Shown here piece by piece: positions 53,418 through 64,000 of a DNA stretch of 64,000 bases. Position numbers and translations under genes: made by a program. Within the stretch, counting starts at the first letter, position 1. Each line of letters begins with the position of its first letter. This stretch comes from Closterium sp. Naga37s-1. Its lineage: Eukaryota; Streptophyta; Zygnematophyceae; Desmidiales; Closteriaceae. The stretch covers positions 930,001-994,000 of the forward strand of contig CANJKZ010000409.1 in the NCBI GenBank assembly GCA_947471745.1, written 5' to 3'. The notes below the pieces were generated by a model. The model had not been told where the DNA came from and did not search any database. It saw only the letters and a program-made list of their open reading frames with translations.

Positions 53418-54431
53418 CTTGAAAGGCCTAAATACAAAACTCTTGACCACCAAGATGAGTCACAGTCACCTGCCAGAAAGCGGTCTGTGACCGGGAGGTG
53501 ATTAAGTACAATAAGTGACTGACTCTGATCTGAGGCTCGCTGGAAGTGGTCTGGAAGTGGCTCTGATCTGAGGCTTTGACAACAAAATGGATTTCTCAGA
53601 TACACAAATCAGACGGTTTGTGTTGCGTGGGAAGCAGAGCTCAGGGAAGGACCAGAACATGGAGAAGCCTGTTACTGTAACAGTAGAGCTGCGAACCAAA
53701 AATGTTTCGTGAATGGCACCTACGACGAGGTTCGTGCGAGGAAACGTACTCCCATCTTTTTCGCCCAGGTTGTCTGTGGTCTGGTGATGTTTGATTTCAT
53801 GACAGAGCTTTCACGCGGGAAAACACTTTCGTACTTTTCCTGCGAGTCGACGACGCATCAGCCTGACAGTCGGTTCGTGTCGTCGACGACTTTCGTGGGC
53901 GACCACTGTTGGTGCGAATTTGGTAGATCAGGAGGGACCAGGTCAGGCGGGTTCCATACCCGACGTACACGAAGTCCATGCATGTAACTTTCTGCCCGTC
54001 GTTAGTGATGTGCCCTCCCACAAGTGCGAGACCTTCCATGGCCGTCGATTTCGGAGAGGAAAAATCAACTTTGAACAAGCCGTTACAAAATCCACCTGCG
54101 ATGATCGGCAAGACGATAGCAGTCGTCAAATCGTCACGTGGGGAAAACTCGCTATTAGCCCACTGCTTGCTTCCAGCTACGGGTTCGCAGTTCTATTTGG
54201 TGTACAAGATTCCGTTTAGCAATAAAAACAGCCCAGATGAGTTCCAGCGAGGAAGGCGAAAATCTGACCTCCATAGTGTAATTTAGTGTAGTTAAACACA
54301 ATAAAATATCCAACCATAATATAATAGCCCAATTTGTGGCAATGCGCATTGTTTTGACATTTGTGCATGAACACATTAAGTACAATGTTAGAATCCAAAA
54401 AGTCACTAGAGTAGCGGAAATACTCTAGGAA
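53418..54431. other. UXS upstream region
   Basis: The UXS 5' UTR and promoter are expected here but no core element can be assigned. A direct repeat of CTCTGATCTGAGGCT lies at about 53522-53575. AT-rich DNA from ~54280 to 54430 precedes copia B. No other gene is seen. Confidence 0.45.
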
Positions 54432-54558
54432 TCTCAGAAAGTGAATGCAACGGAATGTTTGACTTAGGAGAGCAAGGCATACAAATAGAAACCCTAAGAG
54501 TGTTGTACTCCTTAGAGTGCTACTCACTGCAGCCTACAACCAATAACAACATTTGACA
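54432..54558 (-). repeat. 3' LTR of copia B
   Basis: 127 bp. Plus strand TCTCAGAAAGTGAATGC...ACATTTGACA. It differs from the 5' LTR at very few positions (AATAAC versus AACAAC). Confidence 0.93.
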
Positions 54559-55433
54559 CACCCCCGTAGGCTAAGTGAGGGGCATCAAAGCAAGCATGGT
54601 GAACAAACAGTCACAAGACCAGTCAAAGCAAGAAACAAGGCAAGCTCAGGGTGGATCTCAAGGACACCACACAAATTCCGAGCGCAAGCAAGCGACCACA
54701 AGGCCAGTTCAAGAGATCACTAGGATATATATATGAAAACACAACAAGCAGAGCAAGCAACAAGACTACAGCAACCGAGGGCCTACCTCAACAAGCCCCA
54801 ACTGCACACAAAACCTGTGGTGATCACCAAGCGCCAAGGCCTTGGTGAAGACGTCTGCAGTGTTGGCCTCTGAGGCCACAAAGTCCAGGCGTGCCTGGCC
54901 GCGTCGCTGCAGCTCTCGCAGGAGGAAGTACCTCACGTCAATATGTTTCACTCTGCTCTCCAGTCGAGGCTCTCGACACGGCTGGCCCATGGTGTGTGCT
55001 GCAGCGCGTGTGACGCACTGTGGGGAGGATGCGAGGAGGGAAGCGCAGGGGGGGTGGTCACATCACATGCATGGTTAATGCCACACAGCGGCAGCTGCAA
55101 GGGGCAACGGAGGCAGGATGTGTCAGTCAGACAAGGGGAAGTGGGCCGAGTGTGGGCCGAGTGTCTGTTCTGGCCTGTCCTGTGGCGGGGCACGAGGGCA
55201 CTGCGTGTTGCAAAAAGGGTGGCGACCCGTTACAGGAAGTATCGAGCTACTTGCAACGCACTGTGTGTTGGACAGCAACGCGTTGGGCAGCCCTGTTGGG
55301 CGCACAGCCTGCCGTGTGCCGTGTGGCACCACCCCGTGAGAGCCACCCACGCCACTCTACCTGCTGCTACTCAACACCCACACACGCACTTCCCATTTTC
55401 CTTCCGAGGTGCCCCAACCAACCTCCCCACCCA

Positions 55434-55520
55434 AGGTACCTGCAGAGCCTCCTGATTGGTCACGGTACCTGCAGAGCCTCCTGATTGGCCACGGTACCTG
55501 CAGAGCCTCCTGATTGGCCA
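55434..55520 (-). repeat. 29-bp triplicate of the P4H exon donor
   Basis: Three direct copies of CGGTACCTGCAGAGCCTCC plus TGATTGGCCA span the exon end and its GT donor. Confidence 0.93.
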
Positions 55521-55660
55521 CGGGGAGGAACGTCCACTCGCTGACGCGCTGCTCGATGGCCCGGATGACGTCATCCTCGCCCTTAGTGAGGAACATGCCT
55601 GTGGACGTGCGCACCTCGCTCACCACGCTCTTCCCGCTGCTGCCGTCCGCCACTGCCGAC
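55498..55660 (-). pseudogene. Prolyl 4-hydroxylase exon fragment
   Basis: A single 163-bp exon (acceptor CCGCAG, donor CTGCAG|gtaccg) encodes SAVADGSSGKSVVSEVRTST then GMFLTKGEDDVIRAIEQRVS and EWTFLPVANQEALQV. The RTSxGMFL...IExR...WTxLP pattern is the segment just upstream of the HxD iron-binding site in plant prolyl 4-hydroxylases, which modify hydroxyproline-rich cell-wall proteins. The rest of the enzyme is absent, so this is a captured fragment. Confidence 0.82.
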
Positions 55661-57764
55661 CTGCGGGGGAAGGGGGGTGGGGGAGGAAAGAGAGGGGGGG
55701 AGGGGAAGTCGGGAAAGGGGAAGGGGAAAAGGGGGAGGATCATGGCCTTGTTGTCAGCGTACAAGGTCGGTGCAGAGCGAGGCCGCTCACCAAGGTCGGC
55801 GAGCAAGAAGGTCAACCAGCGAAGCTCCTGTGCCGCCATGGCACCAGCGTAGATCTCTGCCTCTGCACTGGAAGTAGCCACAGACGACGACCGTGTAGAC
55901 CTCCACGACACAGCACCAGCTCCCAGACTGAAGCAGTAACCCTGAGTCGAGCGCTGAGTCTCCACGTCGTCAGCGTAGGAAGAGTCGCAGTCACCAGTCA
56001 ACGCCACTGGCTAAGTCCCTCCAAGCACATGCCCCATGCCTGATGTAGTCGCCAGGTACTTCGCCACCCTCACAGCAGCTGTCCAGTGGACAGGACGGTG
56101 TCTCCCAGTCGCAACAAAGCGAGAGAGGACGCTGAGGGGAAAGGCGAGGTCCGGCCGAGTACAAGTCATCAGGTACATGAGGCAGCCCACCAGCTCTGCG
56201 TAGGGACCACTGGGCTCAAAAGGCTCGTCGGGAAAGGGGCCAGTGAGTCTGTGGTCAACAGCAAGAGGTGTGGGCTGTGTGGTGGAGAACTGGAAGTCGA
56301 ACCGCCGAAGGACCTGCTGCACCATGTGTGACTGAGTCAATGTGATGGTGCGAGCGGCTCTGTCCCTGGTGATCTGCAGGCCAAGGTAGCGCTGCAGTTC
56401 ACCTAGGTCAGTGCACGTGTGTCTCTTCTGCAGTTCGGACTTCACCTGAGCCAGAGCTGCCCTGTCTGCTGTGGCAAAGACCAAGTCGTCGACGTACACT
56501 AGTATAAAGAAAGGAGTGGAACCAGTGCGAACAAACAGCGACGGGTCGGCAGAGGAAGGACAAAACCCAAGGTCACGAAGCGTGGAGCGAAGAGTGTCGT
56601 GCCACTCACGGGGCGACTGGCGGAGACCGTAGACTGGCCGTCTCAGGCTCCACTGGGTCCCAGGTGGGAAGGTGCCAGTGAAGCCAGGAGGGCGGCGCAG
56701 CCAGATCTCCTCGTGTAGTCGGCCCTGGAGAAACGCAGTAGAGAAGTCAAGGGAGTGCAGCTCGTAGACTCGCTGTGCTGCTACGTGCAGTAACACCCGA
56801 AGAGTAGTCATCTTCGGGGTCGGGGCGAAGGTCTGGAAGAAGTCAACTCCCTCACGCTGACTGAAACCCCTAGCCACGTAGCGCGCCTTGAACACAGGCG
56901 GTGAACCAGGCGGCCGCTTCACCTTGAAGAGCCACATGCCATCGACTACGTTCGCCCTGGGAGGGGGAACTGCGTCGACGTAGGTGCCTGTGGATCTCCA
57001 AGACGCTAACTCTGAGGCCATAGCCGCTTTCCACTGTGAGGCCCACGCCCCTGACACTGCCTCGCGGTAAGTGCGAGGAGTCGGTATGTCAAGGGCGTCG
57101 GGGTCTCCCTCAGGGGATAGCAGCATGGCACAGACAGAGGGAGAAGCGGCTGCCCAGTACTCCAGCTCAGACTCTCTGTCCTCTAGGACGTCACAGCCAA
57201 GGGCAAACCCACCCCTGACGGACAGAGGACGGGAGGGAGGAGCTGGCACCACACGGGTGGTGTAGTCAAGGCGACTGGCGGCAGCAAACTCAGCGACAGC
57301 GGCAGTGAGAGCCGAGACAGACGACGGAGGGAAACGAGAGTCGGTGACAAGAGTGGCGAGGACACGAGAGACAACAGGACGAACAGCGCGGTAGTAGTCA
57401 GTGACAGGAGTAGGGGGGAAAGGGAGAGAGGACGGAGGTGGACACGGGAGAACGGACTCAGGAGGAGGACGACGAAGAGACGAACAAAGGAGGGCAGTGC
57501 GGAGGTCGGTAACGGGAGACGAGTGACGAGCACGCGGAGGACAGGGACGGACACGAGAGTGCGGGACACCAGGTGGAGGAGACTGCGGTGGAGGAGAAGA
57601 CCAGACCGCCGAACGGGCGTCAGGAGGAGGAAACGTGGGACCAAACGCTGGAGGAGACGGAGTGTGAACAGGAGGAGAGGACGGAAGACCAAGGGCCCGA
57701 AGGCCACTCACGGGTGGGAACAACTGCCGCTCCAGAGGGAGCTGTTGTGGTCGCAGCTGCGGCG

Positions 57765-57975
<211 letters not shown>

Positions 57976-58079
57976 CAGGTCCAACTGCCGCAACTCCTGC
58001 CGCTCCCTCTCCAACAGCACCTGCTCCTCACGCTCACGCCGACGGGCCGCCTGGAGACGTGTGTCGTGGCGGTGGGGAG

Positions 58080-58480
58080 GCGGAGTGGACTCCGCAGAAC
58101 CAGTGTCTCCTGCTCCAGTCTCCTCAGAACCAGCACCTCCAATGCCAGAGCCTCCAGCACCAGCACCCCCAGAACCAGCACCTCCTGTGCCAGCACCTCC
58201 AGCTCCAGCACCCCCAGAACTAGTACCGCCAGTGCCAGGACCTCCAACTCCAGCACCCCCAGAACTAGCACCTCCAGTGCCAGCACCTCCAGCTCCAGCA
58301 CCCCCAGAGCTAGCGCCACCTGCGCCAGCACCTCCAGCTCCAGCACCCCCAGGACTAGCACCTCCAGTGCCAAGACCTCCAGCTCCAGCACCCCCAGGGC
58401 TAGCGCCACCTGCGCCAGCACCTCCAACTCCAGCACCCCTCAAACGAGCACCCCCGTACCGAGTACCGCCAGTGGCTGCA
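58080..58480 (-). repeat. Gly/Ala/Ser repeat linker in copia B
   Basis: About 15-bp repeats (CCAGCACCTCCAGCTCC-like on the plus strand) encode [13 protein letters not shown] units between integrase and poly-Gln, parallel to copia A. Confidence 0.85.
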
Positions 58481-60699
58481 CCTCCAGCTCCAAAACTAAC
58501 CGAGTCCACAGTAGCCTGTCGCGGAAGTACCGAAGGCTGCTGAGGGGACTGTGAGGAGGACTGCGGGGAGGGAGCCGCATCCTGACGCGCGACCGAGGGT
58601 AGAGGGGTAGCGTGAGACACACCTGACGGGGCAGGACCAGGGGGGGGTGGGGGTACCGGAGGAGCGGGAGCAGGGGGGAGAGAGGGTGCGAGGAAAAGGG
58701 GGGGAAGGGGAACCGGGAGACCTCGACAGGGGTACCTGGTGTAGTAGGACACTGACTCGTCGAACCGGACGTCACGGGAGTCTAGGAACTGGTGGAGGGG
58801 CGGGTGGTAAAAGGACCAGTCGGCCGAGGCTACCGGGAAACCAAGGAAGACACAGGGGACGGCGCGAGCCGAGAGCTTGTCCGCAGAGGTGTCGCGGACA
58901 AGCGCAAGGCAGCCCCAGACACGAAAAGCTGACCCAACACCAGGGGACCCGGTCCAAAGACTGGTCGGTGAAGCCTCTGGCCGCGAGACGCGCGGCTGGA
59001 GGTTCAGCTGGTGAGCGGCGTAGTTAACCGCGTACGGCCACAGAAAATGGGGCGCACGGGCATGGAGGTTCAGGTGATGTCCATGACCAAGCCAATGCGG
59101 CGCTCAGCAACCCCATTCTGCTGTGGGGACTCCGGCAGCATCCAGGACTGTACAATGCCCTGCTCGCCGCAGAATCCGGCAAGAATGCCAGAGCGAAACT
59201 CACCCCCACGGTCAGAGTGGAGACAGGAGACACGACGGCCACGAGTGCCCTCAGTGGCTAGAAGCCACCGGATTAGCGTAGAAGTCACCTCGGACTTCTT
59301 CGCGAGAGGAAACACCGTGGTGTACCTGGAGAAGTCGTCGACGACCACCAAAAAGTAGCGCTCCCTCTCAGGTCCCTGCGTAGGTGCAGGGCCCCAGACA
59401 TCCAAGTGGAGTGTCTGGAAGGGAGCAGTGGCCGGACGAAGGGAGGAGGAGTGCGGAGTGGCACAAAGACGGCCGGCGACGCAAGGAGTGCACGGCGGCG
59501 CAGGCGAGGGAGGGAGCGACGGGAAGACGCGAGGGAGACCTGAGACAAGACGGTGACTAGCCATAGTGCGGAGGCGGGGGATCGACGCGTGGCCAAGACG
59601 GTGGTGCCACAAGACGGTCCGGTGGGTGAAAGACCGGCACGAGCAAGACGCAGCAACTAGACCAGACACAGCAACCTGGCCGGACATAGCAACCTGACCG
59701 GACACAGCAACCGGTGGGGACGCAGTAACCTGACCGGACTCTGCTACCGGGGGGGACGAAGCAACCTGACCAGACGCAGCTACCTGCGGGGGCGGAGTGT
59801 GCAGGACGAAGAGACCTGAGTGGGGCTCTCTGGTGAACGTGGCAAGAACTGCCCCGGTGGAAGAGTCCGTACAGATCGCAGTCCTCCCGTGCGCAGGAAA
59901 AGTGACTGTGATCCCCCGGTCCTGAAGGTATCCAACACCCACCAAGTTCCGAGAGAACGAGGGGATGTAGAGACCAGTGAGGAAACCAGAGGGGACAGCT
60001 GGGCACGGGAGAGTGGTCGAGCTGCGAGCAACTGCTGGTCCTGAAGTAGGATCAGCCAGGGAAACTGGGACTGGAGCCGAAAGAGGTGTGACAGTGGTGT
60101 GGTCGCGAAAGAAGCACTGGGACGCGCCGGAGTCCAGCGTGAAGGAGAGCGACGCAACAGCAGTCGTCACGGCTGGACTAGTGACTACACAAGCACCTAC
60201 ACTAAAAGCGCAAGTACCTACACTAGCAACAGGCAAAGCTCCTAAGCTAGGTACACGCAAGCCAAGAGATCCGTACGTGACAGAATAAACAGCATCCATA
60301 GACATATCAAACACAGGGTAACCACTACGAAACAAACCGAGCCAGATCGGGGGAGCCGACTCAGGCCCAAAACGCTCACGGTATAGGTCGTCGAGGCGAC
60401 TGTAGCAGCGCGGTGCAGAGTGGTCAGGCCGCCAGCAGGTAGTGCCAGCACCAGGGCCGGTCAGGATCCGGTACTGGCAGGGGCCGACGTCCCGGCCACC
60501 GCGACGAGCCCCCAAGCCGGCTGGGCCGCTGCTGCAGCCAACGCTACCCGAACCGCCAGGCCGCCACGGCTGCTGAGGGCGCCACAACTGCTGAGGGCAG
60601 AGCTTCTGCTGAGGGCGCCGCTGCTGCTGCGGGTGCCACTGCTGAAACTGCCGCTGCTGCTGTCCCTGCTGCTGGAGAACCCTAGTGGACGCTATGATA

Positions 60700-61958
60700 A
60701 AGGCTAGGAGCGGCAGGAGCTAGGGACGGCCACGAGAACAACTAGGAGCGCGAGGTGAAACTAGGCTAGGAACGACCGGTGCTGGAACGGCTAGAGCTGA
60801 AACGGCTGGAGCTAGAACGGCTGGAGCGAGAACAGCTGGAGCGAGAACGGCTGGAGCTAGGCACGGCTGGAGCTAGGAGTGGCTGGAGCTAGAACGGCTG
60901 GAGTGAGAACGGCTGGAGCTAGAGACTGTAAGTGCGGCTGTCGGCTGCCGCTAGTGGAGCCAGTGGAAGTGGAAAGTACGTGCGACAAAGGGGCTGCAGT
61001 ACTGACGGCTGCGGGAGGTAGGGAACTGTGCAGGTCGTCCGGCAAGCAGGAACGCGGGCGACAGTTGCAGCCCCCCACCCTGAACCCCCTTTTTTTTTTT
61101 TTTTTTTTTTTTTAGGGTTTAATTAATTAATTTTTATTTCTGGCGCTAAAGCGCTGCGGGGCGCGCTGCCTGCAGGGTGTGCTGCCTGCAGGGCGCGCCA
61201 CCCGCGGGGCGCGCTGCCTGCGGAGCGCGCTACCCGCGGGGCGCGCTACCCGCGCGGCGCGCTGCCTGCGGGGCGCGCTACCCGCGGGGGGCGCTCCCTG
61301 CGGGGCACGATTTCTGTGGGGGGCGCGCTACCTGCGGGGCGGGGCGACGCGGCGGGCTAGGGGCAGGGCGCTCGGGCGCGCACGGGCTAGGGGCAGTGCG
61401 CACGGGCGACGTTACGGGCTGGGGTAGGGCGCATGGGCGACGTGACGGGCTGGGGCAGGGCGCACGGGCTACGCGACGGGCTAGGGCAGGGTGCACGGGC
61501 TACGCGACGGGTTAGGGCAGGGCGCACGGGCGACGCGACGGGCTGGGGCAGGGGCCACGGGTTACGCGACGGGCTGGGGCGGAGGCACGATACGGAGGGC
61601 GTGGAGGGCGCACAGGGGAGGGCTAGGCGCGGAGGCGCGGATGGCGCGTTACGGAGGGCGCGGAGGGCGCGTTACGGAGGGCGCGTATGGCGCGGAGGGC
61701 GCGGAGGCCGCGTTACTCGAGGCTAGGGCGCGGAGGGCGCGGAGGCCGCGTTACTCAAGACTAGGGTGCGGAGGGCGCTAGGGCGCGTGGAGGAGGGCGC
61801 GTAAGGCGCGGAGGCGCTCTAGAGCGCGGAGGGCGCAAGGGCGCGGAGGGTGCTAGGGCACGTGACGGAGGGCGCGTAAGGCGCGGAGACGCTCTAGGGC
61901 GTGGAGGGCGCGAGGTAGGCTAGGCTAGGCAAGGATTCTAAACCTACTCGTGATACCA
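60700..61958 (-). repeat. GC-rich repetitive leader of copia B with a T run
   Basis: Contains GGCTGGAGC(T/G)AGAACG repeats (60780-60910), a T run at about 61089-61113, GGGGCGCGCTACCCGC repeats (61150-61340), ACGGGCTGGGGCAGGGCGC repeats (61380-61580) and GGAGGGCGCG repeats (61590-61910). No Gag domain. Confidence 0.8.
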
Positions 61959-62085
61959 TCTCAGAAAGTGAATGCAACGGAATGTTTGACTTAGGAGAGC
62001 AAGGCATACAAATAGAAACCCTAAGAGTGTTGTACTCCTTAGAGTGCTACTCACTGCAGCCTACAACCAACAACAACATTTGACA
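61959..62085 (-). repeat. 5' LTR of copia B
   Basis: 127 bp, minus strand TGTCAAATGTTG...CTTTCTGAGA, followed by the primer site. Confidence 0.93.
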
Positions 62086-62505
62086 AGGAAGATAACGACT
62101 TCCCTGCAGCGGGGCAGTTGGTCACTCAGAGGTAGCACTTCTGGCCTGGCACATGGTGCCACTGCGGCGGCCGAGGGAAAGCCGGACACAAGAATTCAAA
62201 TTGTGTAATAATAGCATGGCAGTACATTGAGTTATATAGGAAACATATTAGGTAAACAGTTACCAAGGCGCAACTGTATAACAGTTGCGCTGCGTCGATT
62301 CGGTTGCCCTGTTACAGTCGTGATGGCGAAACTGTTCAGCTTCGGCAAGGGCACGGTATTCTGCCGCGCCCCGCAGGTCAGTTTCGTGCACTGTAGATGC
62401 TGCCTCCTGTCGAATCTGACCCTTCAGCTGCCACGCGGGGCGCAACCACTGTGCACGGTTGCGCCCCTGTAGTTCGATACTTGAGTCAACATTCTCGATA
62501 CTGAG
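62086..62505. other. Segment between copia B and copia D
   Basis: 420 bp with only short ORFs. Contains GGCGCAACTGTATAACAGTTGCGC, an inverted repeat at about 62267-62290. No gene recognised. Confidence 0.5.
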
Positions 62506-64000
62506 TGTCAGGAACGGGATGATGTCTTGACTAAGGTTGGTTGGGGTACATAAACCTAACCCTAACTGTTGTACCCCATATGATACACATCACTAAGGCT
62601 ATAACATCTGACACACCCCCATAGCCTAAGTGAAGGATGTCAAGCAAACCTACAACGTACGGTCACAGGACCAGTCACAAAGCAAAAAAGCTCAGGGTGG
62701 ATCACAATGTCACCACACACTCTGAGCACAAGCAAAAGAGCCACAAGGCCAGTTCAAGAGTTCAAAGAGGTATATATAAAGCGTACAAACAAAGAGCAAA
62801 ACAGATAACTTACGACTACGCAAGGCGAGAACCTGTGTCAACGAGACCTAACTGCACACAACACCTCTGGTGGTCACAAGGCGGAAGGGCCTTGGTGAAG
62901 ATGTCTGCAGTGTTGGCCTCGAACTCCACAAAGTCGAAGCGAGCCTGCCCACGCCTCTGCAACTCTCGCAGAAGAAAGTACCTGACGTTAATTTGCTTCA
63001 CTTTGCTCTCCAGTCGCGGCTCTCGACAGAGGAGAATCGTCGCCTCGTTATCAGTGAACAAGGTCGGCGCAGAGCTCGGCCGCTCACCAAGGTCAGTGAG
63101 CAAGAACGTCAGCTAGCGCAGCTCCTGTGCAGCCATAGCTCCAGCGTAGATCTCGGCCTCAGCAGTAGAGGTCGAGACCGAGGAGGAACGTGTGGACCTC
63201 CACGAAACAGCTCCAGAGCCCAGGGTGAAACAGTACCCCTGAGTAGACCTGTGCGTCTCGGCGTCGTCAGCGTAAGAAGAGTCACAGTGACCAGTAAGCA
63301 CGACGTCTTGTCTCCCTCCAAGAACCAGCCCCACGCCTGATGTCGTCGCTAGGTACTTCGCCACCCTCACAGCAGCTGTCCAGTGAACCGGACGGTGTCT
63401 CCCTGGCGCAACAAAGCGAGCAAGGATGCTGAGAGGGAAGGAAAGGTCCGGGCGAGAACAAGTCATCAGGTACATAGGGCAGCCCACAAGCTCAGCGCAA
63501 GGACCACTAGGCTCGAACGGCTCGTCAGGAAAGGGTCCGGTTAGTCTGTGGTCAACAGCAAGAGGTGTGCGCTGTATTGTGGAGTGCTGAAGCTCGAACC
63601 GCTGAAGGACCTGCTGCACCATGTGTGACTATGAGAGTGTAATGGTGCGAGCGGCTCTGTCCCTGGTGATCTGCAGGCCAAGGTAGTGGCGCAGCTCACC
63701 AAGGTCAGTGCACGTGTGTCTCTTCTGCAGTTCGGACTTCACGTCAGCCAAAGCAACCATGTCAGCAGTGGCGAAAGCCAGGTCGTCGACGTAGACCAGT
63801 ACAAAGAACGGTGTGGAGCCACGATGAACAAACAGCGACGGGTCAGCAGAAGACGGCTGGAAACCGAGGTCAGACAGGGTAGAACGAAGGGTGTCGTGCC
63901 ACTCACGAGGAGCCTGACGGAGACCGTAGACCGGTCGGCTCAGCCTCCACTGGGTCCCAGGAGGGAAAATGCCAGTGAAGGCAGAGGGACGCCGCAACAA
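62506..64000 (-). mobile_element. Copia-type retrotransposon D, 3' part only
   Basis: The 3' LTR 62506-62613 (TGTCAGATGTTATAG to GTTCCTGACA on the minus strand, 108 bp) is preceded by the polypurine tract CTATGGGGGTG. RNase H and RT follow on the minus strand and run off the right edge. The 5' end and target duplication are outside the window. Confidence 0.9.
62816..64000 (-). pseudogene. Copia D reverse transcriptase and RNase H, broken
   Basis: 64000-63629 has QWRLSRPVYGLRQAPREWHD and FFVLVYVDDLAFATADM (YVDD). A break at ~63628 replaces the expected TQSHMVQQVL junction. 63622-63113 has DDAETHRSTQGYCFTLGSGA and ends at a stop near 63113. 63103-62816 has LFTDNEATILLCREPRLESK and the C-terminus. 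It is the closest relative of copia B here. Confidence 0.88.

Larger units (their letters stand above)
54978..55732 (-). other. Foreign ~755-bp insert in copia B RNase H
   Basis: Alignment with copia A and D shows RNase H sequence running to CTCTCGACAC (~54977) and resuming at GGAGGATCATGGCC (~55733). The insert holds one prolyl 4-hydroxylase exon with intron-like flanks on both sides, a pyrimidine-rich acceptor (55661-55735) and about 450 bp without recognisable coding. No target duplication or terminal repeats are visible. Confidence 0.75.

Overview
This is nuclear DNA from a plant-lineage eukaryote. Split genes with GT-AG introns are embedded in nested LTR retrotransposons and DNA transposons. 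A cytosolic-type UDP-xylose synthase, an RWP-RK transcription factor and a protein with a plastid-transit-like N-terminus point to the green lineage. The fucosyltransferase-like gene, giant alanine-rich exon and repeat-filled introns suggest a streptophyte alga (charophyte) more than a flowering plant, but the species cannot be read from the sequence.

Host genes: (1) 74-2311 (+), the 3' exons of a GT23/FUT8-like fucosyltransferase. (2) ~24405-33249 (+), an RWP-RK transcription factor with a nearly 6-kb alanine-rich exon. (3) 34899-38942 (-), a four-exon gene for a plastid-targeted membrane protein that I do not recognise, rebuilt here as 236 residues. (4) 49529-53417 (-), a complete 13-exon UDP-xylose synthase gene of 344 residues. 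(5) A prolyl 4-hydroxylase exon fragment at 55498-55660 (-), inside a retrotransposon. A hypothetical ORF lies at 22619-23839 (+).

Mobile elements: a decayed Ty3/gypsy chromovirus (2735-8842) with a pogo-type MITE in its left LTR (3034-3555); a hAT (8873-12615, 8-bp target duplication CTCTTCAC); a non-autonomous copia-like element (12801-18139, target duplication CTATT) whose right LTR carries a second, nearly intact hAT (14085-18090, target duplication CTAGTGAA); a LINE 3' fragment (19085-20015); a 550-bp MITE (20105-20654); a pogo/Tigger-like transposon (39120-49248, TA target) split by copia A (41748-48774, GAAGG), whose own 5' LTR holds a solo LTR (48525-48666, TGAAC); copia B (54432-62085, AGGAA) with the prolyl 4-hydroxylase insert; and the 3' end of copia D (62506-64000, running off the window).

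The most unusual signal is shared by unrelated host genes: short direct tandem duplications centred on splice junctions. The 5' splice site is repeated in the fucosyltransferase (3 copies), UXS (8 copies of 19 bp) and the prolyl 4-hydroxylase fragment (3 copies of 29 bp). Partial exon copies lie next to the real exons of the RWP-RK and plastid genes. In at least five places the duplication junction carries a short palindrome of the form TTTTGAG...CTCAAAA. In two places the duplicated AG|GT would itself define a phase-0 intron, which looks like intron birth by tandem duplication.
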